A stretch of 64,000 nt of DNA from Ascaphus truei (GCA_036426205.1 CM071571.1:108783257-108847256), one strand, 5' to 3'; shown: positions 1-10,995, counted from the stretch's first letter. Notes: a model not told the origin generated them from the letters alone. Numbers and translations: made by a program.

Positions 1-43
1 GCCGCCAGGCGCGCGTGCAGCAGCCAGCACCGAGGACTTGGCC
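1..43. mobile_element. PIF/Harbinger-type MITE, one end only
   Basis: The window opens inside a GC-rich element whose last bases read CGAGGACTTGGCC, followed by TAA at 44-46. The same end layout (terminal GGCC next to a TAA or TTA target triplet) is seen in complete elements at 837-1502 and 24776-25156. The other end lies outside the window. Family assignment follows from the TWA target and GGCC-rich terminus known for PIF/Harbinger; it is an inference from one end. Confidence 0.5.
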
Positions 44-344
44 TAATAGCTAAATTGCATGGGGTTTGCCCTCTGAAAGGAACTGAATGCTAATTAAACC
101 ACATTAATAACTCACAAGAATCCTTGAACTGCTTGCAATGTTCTGCTTGCTGTGTATTGTAAAGTAAAAGTGGATTAACGATCTAGAATTACTTATTACT
201 AACAGTCTTCCTTTGCTTATTCTCCCCCAAATTTTAGTGATTGTTAAAATGTTATCTGTCAGGTAGAGACCTTGTGTTTATAGAACTTGTGTTTATCAGT
301 AGAGATTTTTTGTCACTTTTTTTTTTACAGATCATAATTTATTT
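44..344. other. AT-rich intron 1 sequence
   Basis: I see no gene, coding similarity or repeat boundary here, only AT-rich sequence with a T run near 318-327. Confidence 0.5.
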
Positions 345-658
345 AATGTGCGGTTGAAACCGCTTCCAGCTTCAAATTGCAAAGCCAGCATACTGTAACC
401 AGCCTCACACTGATGAGACCCAAAAGGTTGAAAGAGCTGTCTACTGTATGAGTAGGTTTACTGGCTAATGACTTCTTTATCCCAGGCTGTGCCGAAAACG
501 CTGTGTCATTACACAGAATCCCTGGCTGGAATGGAAGCACTGGATGCTAGGCGATAATGGTGAAAGGAATGGTTGCAGACCTGTCTGAGATGTGAATTTG
601 CTCACAAGTGGTATTTGTATTTTCAGTTTAAAGTGTAACTTAACACCAAAAAAAAAAT
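345..658 (+). repeat. Dispersed repeat carrying a hammerhead ribozyme
   Basis: A roughly 310-bp unit that contains the hammerhead fold at 383-466 and ends in an A-rich tail (648-658), suggesting copying through RNA. The text after the ribozyme (about 470-640) is familiar to me as a dispersed vertebrate repeat, but I cannot name the family with certainty. No open reading frame with recognisable similarity is present, so it would be non-autonomous. The left boundary is approximate. Confidence 0.5.
383..466 (+). ncRNA. Hammerhead ribozyme, type I, degenerate
   Basis: All three core strands of the hammerhead are present in order: CTGATGA at 410-416, GAAA at 430-433 and the GTC cleavage triplet at 439-441. 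Stem II forms from 417-420 (GACC) and 426-429 (GGTT) with loop CAAAA. A short stem III would form across 433-440, but position 434 is G where C is needed. Stem I is long: AGCCAG (383-388) pairs with CTGGCT (461-466), AACC (397-400) with GGTT (455-458) and CTCA (404-407) with TGAG (449-452). Bases right after the cleavage site (443-444) do not pair, so this copy is probably slow or inactive. Self-cleaving hammerheads of this type are known in amphibian repeats. Confidence 0.65.
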
Positions 659-1100
659 TCATTTTTAATTTTATAAATATTTGAATGACTGATAAAGTTA
701 TTTGTTGATGTAGTTTTGATGTACAGTACTGTTTATTTGCACCTTGCTTAGTCGTAAGAGGGTGCCTTTAGCATACAGTTCCTAGAATCAAATAGGGAAA
801 AAACAAACGTAACCATTCTGGTTTATAGGAATCTTAGGCCGAGTCCCCGCTGGCGCTGAGCTCGCTTGGCGCGCTTACCTTCTTCAGTGTGGATCAGAAC
901 ATCCCCTCTCCCGCTGTGCTCGCACGCTCATGCGCGTGCACACGCTCTCCCAAGCGTTGTGCTTGGGGAGACAAGGGAGAGATACTTTCGTGCTGAGAGC
1001 AGGGTCACATGACCCTGCTCTGACAAATGGGAAGAGAGGGGGCGTGCGCTACTGTCCTGCTGTCACACACAAAATACAAACACTGAATTTAGCAGGGAGA

Positions 1101-1268
1101 AGTGGAAGGGGGGTGGCAAACGGACAGGGAGGGGGAGGGCAAACGGACTGGGAAAGGGGGGCAAACAGACTGGGAGAGGGGGAACAAACGGACAGAGGGG
1201 GGGCAAACAGACAGAGGGGGGGGCAAACGGACAGAAGGGGGGGCAAACGGACAGAGGGGGGGCAGAAA
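1101..1268. repeat. G-rich minisatellite
   Basis: About eight copies of a 19-24 bp unit of the form GGCAAACGGACAGAGGGGG with variable G-run length. The variable G runs could form quadruplexes. It lies inside the Harbinger-type MITE. Confidence 0.85.
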
Positions 1269-1295
1269 CAAAAACAGCCCCTATACAGCCAATGG

Positions 1296-1392
1296 CACCC
1301 CCCCATCATAGCCACGCCTCTCCCTCCCATCATAGCCACGCCCCCCCCTCCCATCATAGCCACGCCCCCCCTCCCATCATAGCCACGCCCCC
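1296..1392. repeat. C-rich minisatellite
   Basis: Four to five copies of a roughly 22-bp unit containing CATCATAGCCACGCCCCCC, inside the Harbinger-type MITE directly after a G-rich minisatellite of different sequence. Confidence 0.85.
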
Positions 1393-1505
1393 CTGCTCCT
1401 GCTCTAAAAATGTTGCAGGACAGCGATCGCTCATGCTTTGTGAGCTGCTGATATCACCGCTCTCCAAGCATGAGCAAGCTCAGCGGCAGCGGGGCCGCAG
1501 CCTTA

Positions 1506-2573
1506 GCAGTGAAGCAGGCTCTTATCATTATCATTATCATTTTGAAGGTACGATGCCATGATACTATTTGCTGGGTCATTCAGATTTACAAGATAAATTA
1601 AAGATAAAACTAAAGTTTGTGTTTATAATTAAATATCTCCACTTTTACATGGTTCTCTGCTGAGGTCTTGGCAGTTTTTATTCTGTTTTATTTTCCAAAA
1701 TATTTACAGTGCAAACGGAAAGCTATAATCACTGTTCATTAGACTGAAGAAAAAGTCCAGCGCACGGAAAAAAAATGTTGCAATTTTTGAAACAGTGTCA
1801 GTAAAATAATAATTTTCCAGAAAAGTCTTAGCAATATAGCTACAGTTGTCCGTTGCTTGCTATTCTAACTCTCCCAGAGAAAAGTGATATTTACAAAGTA
1901 AATCACAGTAAACTTAATAGCAATACCTACAACAGAAGTGCTTGCACTGCATAAAAATCCTGTCCCTTAGCTCATTTTTTCTGTTTTGTAATCACACATG
2001 TAGAACTGTATGTGGCCTGATGGCTGAGGTACAGTAGCTTTGCAGAATATTTTATTTGGCATGCTTATACAGTATGTGCTGATGCTGATTATCTTTCACT
2101 GATATGTGCAAAGGGAATTGACTTTTATTCTGCAGATGCATAATCACATTAAAGTTGTAGCAAACAATTGTTAATTAACTTACTATGTTGTGCATATTTT
2201 AATACAAATATATATATACACCCCAGAATGTTGTTACATTTTCTTTCCATATATGTTTTCCCCATGTGCATTGAGTTTGGTGCAGTAATTATAGGGCTGC
2301 CTTCTTAAAAAAAGCAATATGTTCTCGGAGACAGTGTGGTTTGGTAAATACACAGCTAAAGCCCTCCATACAAAAAAAAATAAAACAATCTGCTTTTGTA
2401 TGAGTAAATGAAATACTTTTAGGACTGTTATTTCATTGTCCCTTAGGATCTTTTTATAGGGCTTAAGAACCACTTTCTTTGCTATTGTTAGGGAGTAAAG
2501 TCACCAGCATTTTTAGATTGGCATTCTCACATTGCAAATCAGGCCATACTCTAGCCGCAGATAGGAATTGCTC
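1506..2573. other. Unannotated AT-rich intron 1 sequence
   Basis: No coding similarity, inverted repeat or target duplication that I can support. The reading frame at 2234-2473 on the minus strand shows no recognisable domain. Confidence 0.5.
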
Positions 2574-2861
2574 TTAGATCTTAAAGAAGCTTATCTGTGT
2601 AAAAAGCTCAGTTGAACTAGCCGGATCCTGAGACCGTGGTCGCAGAGCTTGGTGTGCCACATATAGGGTCAGCTGATCCTTGTGAGATCCGGTACAGGTG
2701 GGCGAATAGCCTTTTAAGATGGCACTCGAAATCCTCCTGGCTCTATTTTCCCTCTTCTTGCTCTTCTTGCTTTTCTTGTAGCTCTTCCATTTCCAATCCC
2801 TCACCCTAGAAGCCCATGTGAGTTTAACTAATATAATGTTAATGTCCTGCCCCATGAGCAT
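2574..2861 (-). pseudogene. L1-clade LINE ORF1 fragment
   Basis: The minus-strand frame reads through a lysine-rich coiled-coil end into ENRARR and later AHQALRPRSQDP. In L1-clade ORF1 proteins the coiled coil is followed by an ENRxRRNN-type motif at the start of the RRM domain, then by an (R)AHRALRP motif about 30 residues on; both landmarks are recognisable here, though changed. ORF1 protein is the RNA-binding chaperone of L1 elements. Only about 95 codons remain and no ORF2 is adjacent, so this is a dead fragment. Confidence 0.5.
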
Positions 2862-2884
2862 GTTGCATAGTATATGAGGTTGAA

Positions 2885-3755
2885 TAAAGACATATGTCCA
2901 TCAAGTTCAACCTACTGTATGTTCACTTTAGACGACAGATACTTATCCTATATTTGTATTTACAGTGTATTGAGCCAGAGGAAGGCAAACAAATAACCCC
3001 AGTGAAACATTATCCAATTATGTCACATAAGGGGGAAAAAAATACATTCCTTCCGGACTCCAATAACTGCAATCAGATTACTCCCTGGATCAACATCCTT
3101 TCCATGTTTACTGTACTTATTTGGTATATCACTATATACTTTTCCTTTCTAAAAAAGATGTCCAACCTTTTTTGAAGATATTTATTGTATCTGCCATCAC
3201 AGTCTCCATGCGTAATGAGTTGTGCATTTTAACTGCCCTTACTGTAAAGAACCCTCTCCTTTCCTGCTGGAGAAATCTCCTTTCCTCCAACCTGAAGGGA
3301 TAACGTGTGCCATTTATAATGCCTTTGGGATGAATAGTTCTTTTGAAATCTCCTTTTATTGTCACCGACTATATTTGTATACATAGCCCCTCTTAGATGT
3401 CTCTTTTCTAATATAAAATTACCTAGCCTCTCCACATTAATCAGGTTTTCCATCCCCTTTATTAATTTGGTGGTTCTTCGCTGCACTTTTCCTAGTTCCA
3501 TAATGTCTTTTTTTATGGAAGGGTGCCCAAAACTGTACTCCATATTCAAGTTGTGGTCTTGCTAATGCTTTACATGGGGTCATAATTATGCTTACTTCCC
3601 TTCAATCCCTTCCCATTTAATGCAAGATAAGATCTTGTTTGCCTTTGCAGCTACTGCATAACATTGGGCACTATTACTAAGCCTGCTGTCTACAAGCACT
3701 TCTAAATACTTCTCAATCATGGCTTCACCTGATCCCAGACTGCACATCTCAGCAC
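2885..3755 (-). mobile_element. CR1-like LINE, 3' end, antisense
   Basis: The minus strand at 3229-3549 encodes the C-terminal end of a CR1-type reverse transcriptase: the string LGKVQRRTTKLIKGMENL, then ERLGNFILEKRHLRG, which is the usual tail of the CR1 ORF2 protein. The frame becomes disrupted after that. To the left (2885-3120) lies the 3' untranslated part, which includes the often-repeated text about a few hundred bases common to such LINEs in fish and amphibians. Coding sequence upstream of the tail is recognisable to about 3750 and then stops at the L2 element, giving a 5'-truncated copy as expected for target-primed reverse transcription. Confidence 0.7.
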
Positions 3756-4000
3756 TAAGCTACTGCTGCCATGCCGCCACTACTGTTTTTATTTGCTTTG
3801 ATTCTTTTCAAAATACGCAATTCTATCTACCAGGCTCATTTTGTCTCTAACTCTATTCATATATCTCCATCTCTCCTTACTTCGCCACGTCTCAGTTCAC
3901 ATGAACTCCTTTCTTACCTGCGCCCTCTAACACCACACAGCTATATCCCCTGCACTAAAACACACCCCTACAAATCATCTCACACATTCTCTTTCTATCC

Positions 4001-4048
4001 ATGCTTCTCCTCCTTGCTTCTGGGGATATCTCTCCCAATCCTGGTCCC
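4001..4048 (+). other. 2A-like peptide motif of the L2 ORF2
   Basis: The reading frame gives SGDISPNPGP. The canonical ribosome-skipping 2A signature is D(V/I)ExNPGP; here the E is replaced by S, and the NPGP tail is intact. 2A-like sequences have been described at the N-termini of some L2/CR1-group retrotransposon proteins. Whether this variant could ever have promoted skipping is uncertain. Confidence 0.55.
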
Positions 4049-4867
4049 TGCCTTATTTCTGTATCTCCCGCCCTCACCTTCCACATACAACTTCTACTCC
4101 TTCAGGTGTTAACCCCTCTAACCTCATACCCATCCCCTTTCACCATCCCTCCTCTCTCCCTTTCTCCTGTGCCCTTTGGAATGCTCGCTCCTTTTCTAAC
4201 AAGTTCCTCTCTGTGCATGACTTCTTTTTCTCTCATGCTCTGCTCCTCTTTGCTATAACTGAAACTTGGCTCACTCAATCTGACTCTGCTCTGGAAGCTG
4301 CCCTCTCTTAGGTTGGCCTTTCTTTCTCCCACACTCCGTGCCCTGATGGCAGGGGTGGAGGCGTGGGTCATGCTCTCCTCTATCTGATGCTACCGTATCC
4401 TTCCTATTACTCCCTCTTGCTTTTCCCTCCTTTGTGGCTCACACTGTCCAGATCTTCTCTTCTCTCCCTGTCCAGGTGGCGGTCATCTATCGCCCACCTA
4501 CCTCTACTCATCCCCCTTCTGCCTTTCTCTCTCACTTTGAATCCTGGCTCTCTTTCTTTCTTTCTTTCCTCAGACTCCCCTGTTCTTCTCCTTTGGGACT
4601 TTAATTGCCATATTGATGACCCCTCTCTCCCTTCGGCTTCCCGCGAGAGAGAAATCTCTCTAACCTCTTCTTTTGGCCTTCAACAGTGGACGGCAGCCAG
4701 CACCCACAAAGATGGCCACTACCTAGACCTGGTTTTCACTAAAAACTTTTCTCTCTCTGATTTCTCCATTTCCCCCTTTCCTCTCTCTGACCTTCACCTC
4801 ATCTCATTCTCTCTCTCTCGCTTCTCTCCTTCTCCATCTCCATCTCCCCCTCGTTTCTGCAGAGCTC

Positions 4868-4882
4868 TCTCAGGCTAAACAA
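4868..4882. repeat. Target-site duplication, left copy (Penelope-like element)
   Basis: TCTCAGGCTAAACAA here is repeated at 13083-13098 with one extra G. The two copies bracket the Penelope-like insertion and lie at the exact break in the L2 element. Confidence 0.75.
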
Positions 4883-4890
4883 GAGAAAAA

Positions 4891-5005
4891 AGGCTTAGTA
4901 CCTTTTATAAGGACTTACTCACTTTATGGCATACATCTCCCTTTGTTTTGGGACAGAATGAATTTATTTGAGCATTCTTTGAGCATTCTTACGAACTTTC
5001 TTGCT
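4891..5005 (+). repeat. PLE terminal repeat (pLTR), left copy
   Basis: Starts AGGCTTAGTACCTTTTATAA and ends ACGAACTTTCTTGCT. It matches 12143-12260 with scattered differences, including a short local duplication of TTTGAGCATTC. Such repeats arise when Penelope-like elements insert as partial tandem copies. Confidence 0.8.
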
Positions 5006-5156
5006 ATCAGTGTACTCTCTCTGTGGATTTTGCTCATACCCATAGCTTGGAGTTATATATTATATATCTACATAGGAGGGGATCCTTGGGTACAGTTCAC
5101 TCGTAATCTTGCCAACAAGAGGTGAACTTGAGTACCCCTTTTATTTTTCATTTCAT

Positions 5157-8100
5157 TATGGAGGATGTTGATGATTTACCAGAGACTTTATCTGCATACA
5201 CATTCAACTGTTGTGATGATTCATTCAGATTTGAAGCAAGCTCAGCAAGTCTTTGAGAATGTTGTGGATATTGACACAGATTATATTTGTGACTTAAAGA
5301 TTCATTTCCAGAGATTGGAGAGACTGTTGCTTCATAAGAATAGACTTTGGTGGGATATCATTAGCCTGGAAAATTACATCAAATGCAAAAGAATTCCAAG
5401 AGGTTTACGCGTCAAAAAATATTCCCTCTTTTGGCTTCCAGGATGCAGATTTTGAAGCAAGATGGACTGCAATACTTAATAGCTGTTCTTTCCAACTCAT
5501 GGAATTGATAGTCCAACGTAAGACAAAAGAAAAAGAACCATTACAATCACAGATTAATGAATGACAGAATCTTATCCACCACTGTGAAAGCGGCTGAGCT
5601 TGATGTCATGGCTAAGAAACAAAACAAATATGACAGGGACAGGCTGACTATGAAAAAATATCAGGTCTATAATTGGCAAAAAATCAAGCCAACACAAGAT
5701 AATTCATCCAGGCCCAACAAGAAAAGTACGCCCTTCTGATCAACACCTAACAAATCTATACTAAAATCAAAAAATGGGGATTATGTCAGCGGTGATTCGG
5801 ACATCTCTGATGTGGAAACTGTTCCTGCATCCCATTCGGTCTCCTTTGTAGATACACAGGAATCAGGAGGATATCACTCTTATGGTTCCACCTCCAGAGG
5901 AAGAGGGAGAGGAGGACGTACTTTCTGAGGCCAACAGTCTAGACCAGGACCATCTACAGCCAATTCTCAAGATCAAGCCTCTCACCAGCAGAAATGACAA
6001 CCAAAATCATTCCCTTTATTCCAAAAGAGTTTAAGAAAACAAGAAGAGGAAAGAGGAGGAAAAGGCAGCTACAGATCAGCTCCAAAGAGGAAGAAGTTTT
6101 AACCAATTCTAATAATGTTATTAATATCTCTGGTACTGAGCTGTCCTCCACTGAGATTGCTCTCTTGGACAAGGGTTTGAAATTTTCACCCACAATGGAT
6201 TTTGACCTTTTTGGCACGACAATAGATGTGTTTAAGTTTGTAAGGAAGTTATCTTTAAAAATGTTTTTTGACAAATTTGGTAAACTTGAGGATAGAGTGG
6301 ATTCTGAGTTAAGGGTGCGTGATGGGGGTCCGCCATCCCATCTGGGGGATGGCGCCCCCTCATCACGCACCACCTCAACCACTTCAGGAGAGTTGAATAC
6401 CTTTACAGAGTTGTGTGTCATCAAGGATATGGAGGACCTTTTGTTAGAACAATCTGTTTCTCCACAGGATCCCCACATTCCTACATTATCCCAATGGGAC
6501 TCAGGTCTCAAAAAGAATTCTATCTTTTACCCGACCCACATAAAAGGCTATTTTCTCACCATGTTTGAGAACTTAGTCATTAGGGACCTTCGACTCTTAT
6601 CACAGGGGTTTTCCTTTTCTCGTTTTGATAGTGACAATCTTAGCAGGGAAGAAAGAGCAGTGTTAAAAAGTCTCCAAAACAATTCATCACTAATTATAAA
6701 AAGTGCGGACAAGGGGGGTGCAGTGGTAGTACAGAATCGTGAGGATTATCTCAAAGAGGCTCTTCGGCAATTAGAAGATTCTACGTCATATTCTGTACTG
6801 CCTGCTGACCCAACCTTGGAATTTATGAAGGCCATAAATGAACTTGTGGAATTTGGGGTATATACAGAGGTTTTGTCAAAAAAAGAAGTTGACTTTATTA
6901 TTAACCCTTACCCATCATACCCATCTTCCACCATCTCCCAAAGATCCATAAGATATTGGTCGACCCTCCTGGTAGGCCAATAGTCTCTAGTATTGGATCT
7001 TTGGGAGATGGTCTTTCCAGGTATATCAATAGTTACCTACAACCTTTGGTAAGAACTTTACCATCATATATTTTGGATTCTGGTGACCTTATGGGTAAAC
7101 TTATTGGTGTGCCTTGGTGTAGTGATTATTTATGGGTCACATTAGATGTGGTCTCCTTATATTCTGTCATTCAGCATGATCACGGTGTGGCAGCTGTCCG
7201 CCATTTTGTGGAGGATCCAGGAACTTCAATATTTCAGTCCACCATCATTATAGAAGCTATTTCTTTTCTTCTCACACACAATTTCTTCACTTTTCAGCAC
7301 AAGTTTTATTTACAATTGATCGGCACGAGTTTTGCACCTTCTTACGCTAATCTTTTCATGGGGTGGTGGGAATCACAACACATTTTCTCCAGTAATAACA
7401 CCTTTCGTAAGAATATTATTTTTTTCAAAAGATTTATTGACGATCTCTTAATCATTTGGAAGGGTGACCTCACCACACTTAATTCTTTTGTTCACTATTT
7501 AAATCACAACACCTATAATTTAAAATTCACAATTAATTCACATGCACATCACATTAATTTTCTGGACCTCAATTATTTATTGATGTAAATGGCACTATAC
7601 AAACAGATGTGTTCCGGAAAAAGAACTCCAGGAACACATTTCTAAGGGCGGACAGCTGCCACCCCAAGGCAGTGATCAGGGGGATACCGAAGTGACAGTT
7701 CCTCGGGCTGAGAAGGAGTTGTTCTACTCTAGAGTGTTTCCTTTCTCAGTCTGAGGAACTGGCCCAGCGATTTATGGATAGAGGCTATCCAGTGGAGGGC
7801 CTAAATGAGGCTTTCCAGATAGCACTACATACTGATAGATCTTTACTTCAGGGCAATACAGCATCATCACACATCGATTCAAGGAAGATGGGGAAAAGAG
7901 CCAAGAATAGGCTGCCAAACAACTCACCCATGTTTATCTCCCAATTTAATAGACACAGTAATATTGTTAATTCTATTATTAAAAAAAATTGGGGGATCTT
8001 AGAGATGGATCCAAATCTAAGTAAACATATTGAGCATGGTCCTCAGTTTGTCTTCAGGCGGGCTAAAACTATTGGCTCATACATTTCTCCTAGTGATTTC

Positions 8101-8970
8101 ACTTCATTTGACACTAAACAAGAGTCCTTTATAACCAAGGGCTCCTTTCGATGCGGAACCTGCATCATTTGCAGATATACAGTACGAAACCTTCAACTTT
8201 TTTTCTCACCAGTTTACATCAATTAAATAATAACAGTGATAAAAAATATCAAATCAAAAGTTTTATTAATTGTAATAGTCAATACTGCACCGACACACTT
8301 TATTCGAGCAAATACCCAGTATGTACCTGGCAGATACCTGGAATGCGCCGCTCCTCACCTCTGACAAGCCCCGTTGCGTTTGCCTTCCCAGCCTGGGTTC
8401 ATGCCTGGCTGACGGGCGGCTGATCTGTTAAATGATAATGATTAGGATTTAATAGGCTGCAATGCTTCGCGTGTCTACCAGATGGCATATAAATCAGGAA
8501 TTGCTAAGCAGGGGATATAGATATATATGTGCAGTATTGCAGCCAGCGGGAATAAAATGCTTCAATCCCTGCCTGGAAAATACCTCAATGCACTCGGGCA
8601 GAAAACAGTCACAAACCTCAATACACCCGGGTATACCCGAATTCGTGGGACTAGCCGAGCTCGAATAAAGTGTGTCGCCAGTGTATGTAGTATATTTAAT
8701 AACGTGTGGATGCAAAAAGAGATACATAGGGAGAACAACTAGGGCACTTAAGATTAGAATTCAAGAGCACCTTAGATTAATCAGAAAAAAAGATTTAAAT
8801 CATCCAGTGTCAAAACACTTTACAGAATGTGGTCAAGGTGGGATCAGGAATTTTTTTTTATGGGGATTGAATCAGTGCACCAACATAAGAGAGGAGGTGA
8901 TCATGTCAATCTACTGGACCGGAGGGAGGCATATTGGATCTTTATGCTCCAAACACGCTTCCCTCTAGGT
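5157..8970 (+). pseudogene. Penelope-like reverse transcriptase/GIY-YIG protein, broken
   Basis: The order of parts is: N-terminal alpha-helical region in broken frames (5157-5960), a longer open stretch (5994-6983) leading to the reverse transcriptase, then after a frameshift near 6950 the core RT (6956-7588). RT landmarks are PGRPIVSS, LDVVSLYSV (motif A), GTSFAPSYANLF (motif B) and FIDDLLIIW (motif C, catalytic DD intact). A stop and frameshift follow. The frame at 7774-8226 carries the linker and the CGTCIIC cysteine cluster that precedes the nuclease. After a transposon insertion, 8672-8968 encodes the GIY-YIG domain (VYVVYLITCGC, RYIGRTTRALKIRIQEH). The protein would copy RNA at cut chromosomal DNA. 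It cannot be made from this copy. Confidence 0.85.
8286..8683. mobile_element. Small DNA transposon with 19-bp perfect inverted ends
   Basis: CGACACACTTTATTCGAGC at 8291-8309 is perfectly inverted at 8659-8677. The right end extends to CGCCAGTG (8683), so the terminus may be CACTG-like, and TAC/TAT triplets flank it. It splits the codons just before the GIY-YIG domain of the Penelope-like protein: coding similarity stops at 8285 and resumes at about 8684. No transposase is present. The CACTG ends with a 2-3 bp target hint at EnSpm/CACTA, but this is tentative. Confidence 0.7.
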
Positions 8971-9548
8971 ATAAACGTGGATTGGAGTCTAAGTCATTTT
9001 TTGAAATAAAAATAGTTATGACTTATACAAAATATTTTTTTCTTTTTTCTCCTTTTTCGCTTGTTTGTGTTCTGATCTCCCCTTCATTTTTATGTAGTTA
9101 TATATATTTACAAATGTATGTTTTTCTCAGTATATTAATATATCCTTTGTGATGTTCTCCTTATAAGGAGGCTAAATAACTATATTTATAAAGGTTGTTT
9201 CTGTCACTCCTGTTCATATAGTTTTACTAATGGATTAATTCCACACTATTATATGTCTTTATAATCTGATGAATTTTTTCACACAATTTCTATAGTTATA
9301 CTAAAAATTCTATAGTTATATGCAGTGTTTGACAAATCACCCAAACATCTACTCGCCCAACCAAAAAATCTACTCGCCACCTAGTCCCGCCCCTAGTCCC
9401 GCCCCCAACCCTAGTCCCGCCCCCAACCCCGCTTTAAAATAAAATATATAAATAAAATACATTTAATAAATTCCTAGTCAGAACAACATTCGTTTTTGAC
9501 ATAAATGTATATATTGTATTACATTATACTACAATTAGTCCTTGTTAC

Positions 9549-9655
9549 GTGTGTGTGGGTGTGTGTGTGTGTGTGTTGGTGTGTGTGTGTGTGTGTTTGG
9601 GTGTGTGTGTGGGTGTGTGTGTGTGTGGTTGTGTGTGTGGTGTGTGGTGTATAAA
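9549..9655. repeat. TG-rich microsatellite
   Basis: Imperfect (TG)n interrupted by GGTG and TTGG steps. Confidence 0.9.
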
Positions 9656-10007
9656 TGTCGGATCTAGAAATAAAAGCCAGAGTGAATGATAGTTTCCTGA
9701 ACCCCTTAACCATGTCTGGACGTCCCCGCTTCACAATATCTAAAGCGCAATCCCGCCTGGGATCTACCTGTCCGCAGTCCCTCAATGTCCAGGTACCCTC
9801 ATTCCCGCAATGTTATACATTGGAGGGAGGTGTTCCTACCTGTCTTCTGGGTTAGGGGGGGTTCGATGTCTCCCGTGTGAAGCTGAGTCAGATCTGGAAG
9901 GAAGCAGAATAGGTTATTTCGGTTTGTAGTGTATTTGGTGCTAGAGTAGGGCAGTTAGATATATATATAGGGTAACATAAGAGATTCCAGACAGGTGTGG
10001 TGAGGCG

Positions 10008-10370
10008 AGACACAGAGAGGAGGGGAGAGAGAGGGTGAGAGACACAAGATGGAGGGCGCGAGAGAGAGGGCGCGAGAGAGAGGGCGCGAGAGCGAGGGCG
10101 ATGAGAGAGAGGGCGAGAGGAGCGTGCGAGGAGAATGAGGCGAGAGAGAGAGGCGAGAGAGAGGCAGAGAGGGAGAGAAAGGCAGAAGAGAGGGCAGAGA
10201 CAGAGAGGCGAAAGAGAGGGCAGAGAGGCAGGAGGGTGAGAGGAGGGGCAGGAGGGAGAGGAGGGTGAGAGGCAGAGAGAGATGCAGAGGAGGAGGGGGG
10301 AGCAGAGAGACAGGGTGAGAGGCAGGAGACAGAGGTGAGCAGGAGAGAGACAGAGGGTGAGAGACAGAGG
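10008..10370. repeat. GA-rich low-complexity block
   Basis: About 360 bp made almost wholly of GAGAG, GGCGAGAG and GGCAGAG words. The long frames on both strands here are artefacts of the composition. Confidence 0.85.
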
Positions 10371-10409
10371 GTGGGTGGCGTTATTGGGGACTGGGTGACC
10401 ATTCTGGTA

Positions 10410-10702
10410 TCACACCACACACACACAGAGACACACCACACACACACACAGAGAGACACACACACACAACACTCACACTCACACACACTCACACACACAC
10501 GGAGACACACACACACACACACACACGGAGAGACACACTTCACACACTCACACCATGGAGACACACCGCAGCACACACATAACAGAGGACACACTCAAAC
10601 ACACACACACAAACGAGACACACTCACACACACACACAGACACACTCACACACACTCACAGAGACACACACCACAGACACAAAATCACAGAGAACACACA
10701 CA
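10410..10702. repeat. CA-rich microsatellite block
   Basis: Imperfect (CA)n with frequent GAGACA and CTCACA variants. It gives spurious His/Thr-rich reading frames. Confidence 0.9.
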
Positions 10703-10799
10703 CGGGGGCCCACCTGTGCAGCAGTTCATCCAGCAAGGCGGAAGGTGTGTTGTTGGTTGGGCGGGAGGTGCGTGAGGCGGGAAGCAGGCGGGTGTGAGG

Positions 10800-10995
10800 T
10801 GGGTGCCGGGTCGTCGGGCGGGAGATGCGGCCAGCCGGGGGGGAGATGCGGGGCGGGAGATGCGGCCAACCGGGGAGGGAGATGCGCCAGTCGGTGGGAG
10901 ATGAGGGCGGGGGGAGATGCGGCCAGTCGGGTGGGAGATGCGGCCGAGGCGGGTGGGAGAGCGGGGTGGAGATGGAAAATGCGGCAGCGGGTGGG
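10800..10995. repeat. GC-rich minisatellite
   Basis: Around nine copies of a 14-24 bp unit containing GGGAGATGCGGCC with variable spacers. Confidence 0.8.

Larger units (their letters stand above)
837..1502. mobile_element. PIF/Harbinger-type MITE with minisatellite cargo
   Basis: The element is flanked by the direct repeat TTA (834-836 and 1503-1505). Its ends are inverted repeats of about 33 bp: the left begins GGCCGAGTCCCCGCTG and the right ends CAGCGGGGCCGCAGCC region, with a few mismatches. A 3-bp TWA target and GGCC-type ends are the signature of PIF/Harbinger transposons. No transposase is present, so it is non-autonomous. The middle is taken up by two unrelated minisatellites (1101-1268 and 1296-1392). 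Long reading frames across it are by-products of the tandem repeats. Confidence 0.7.
3760..4882 (+). mobile_element. L2-type LINE, 5' portion
   Basis: The plus strand encodes, in several frames, the start of an L2-clade ORF2. At 4001-4048 it reads MLLLLASGDISPNPGP, a 2A-like motif found at the N-terminus of such proteins. Further on come VAVIYRPP, then LLLWDFNCHIDD and LDLVFTKN, matching the apurinic-endonuclease domain (about 4480-4820). Several catalytic landmarks are altered: GDFN has become WDFN and SDHHLI has become SDLHLI. Frameshifts and stops make it non-functional. The element stops at 4882, where a Penelope-like element was inserted, and resumes at 13083. Confidence 0.8.

Noticed and set aside
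1101..1392. Possible CRISPR array
   Set aside because: Units are contiguous with no unique spacers, and the context is vertebrate intron.
930..1561. Frames over the MITE at 837-1502
   Set aside because: They translate G-rich and C-rich minisatellites.
2894..3565. Plus-strand frames across the CR1-like region
   Set aside because: The coding similarity is on the minus strand.
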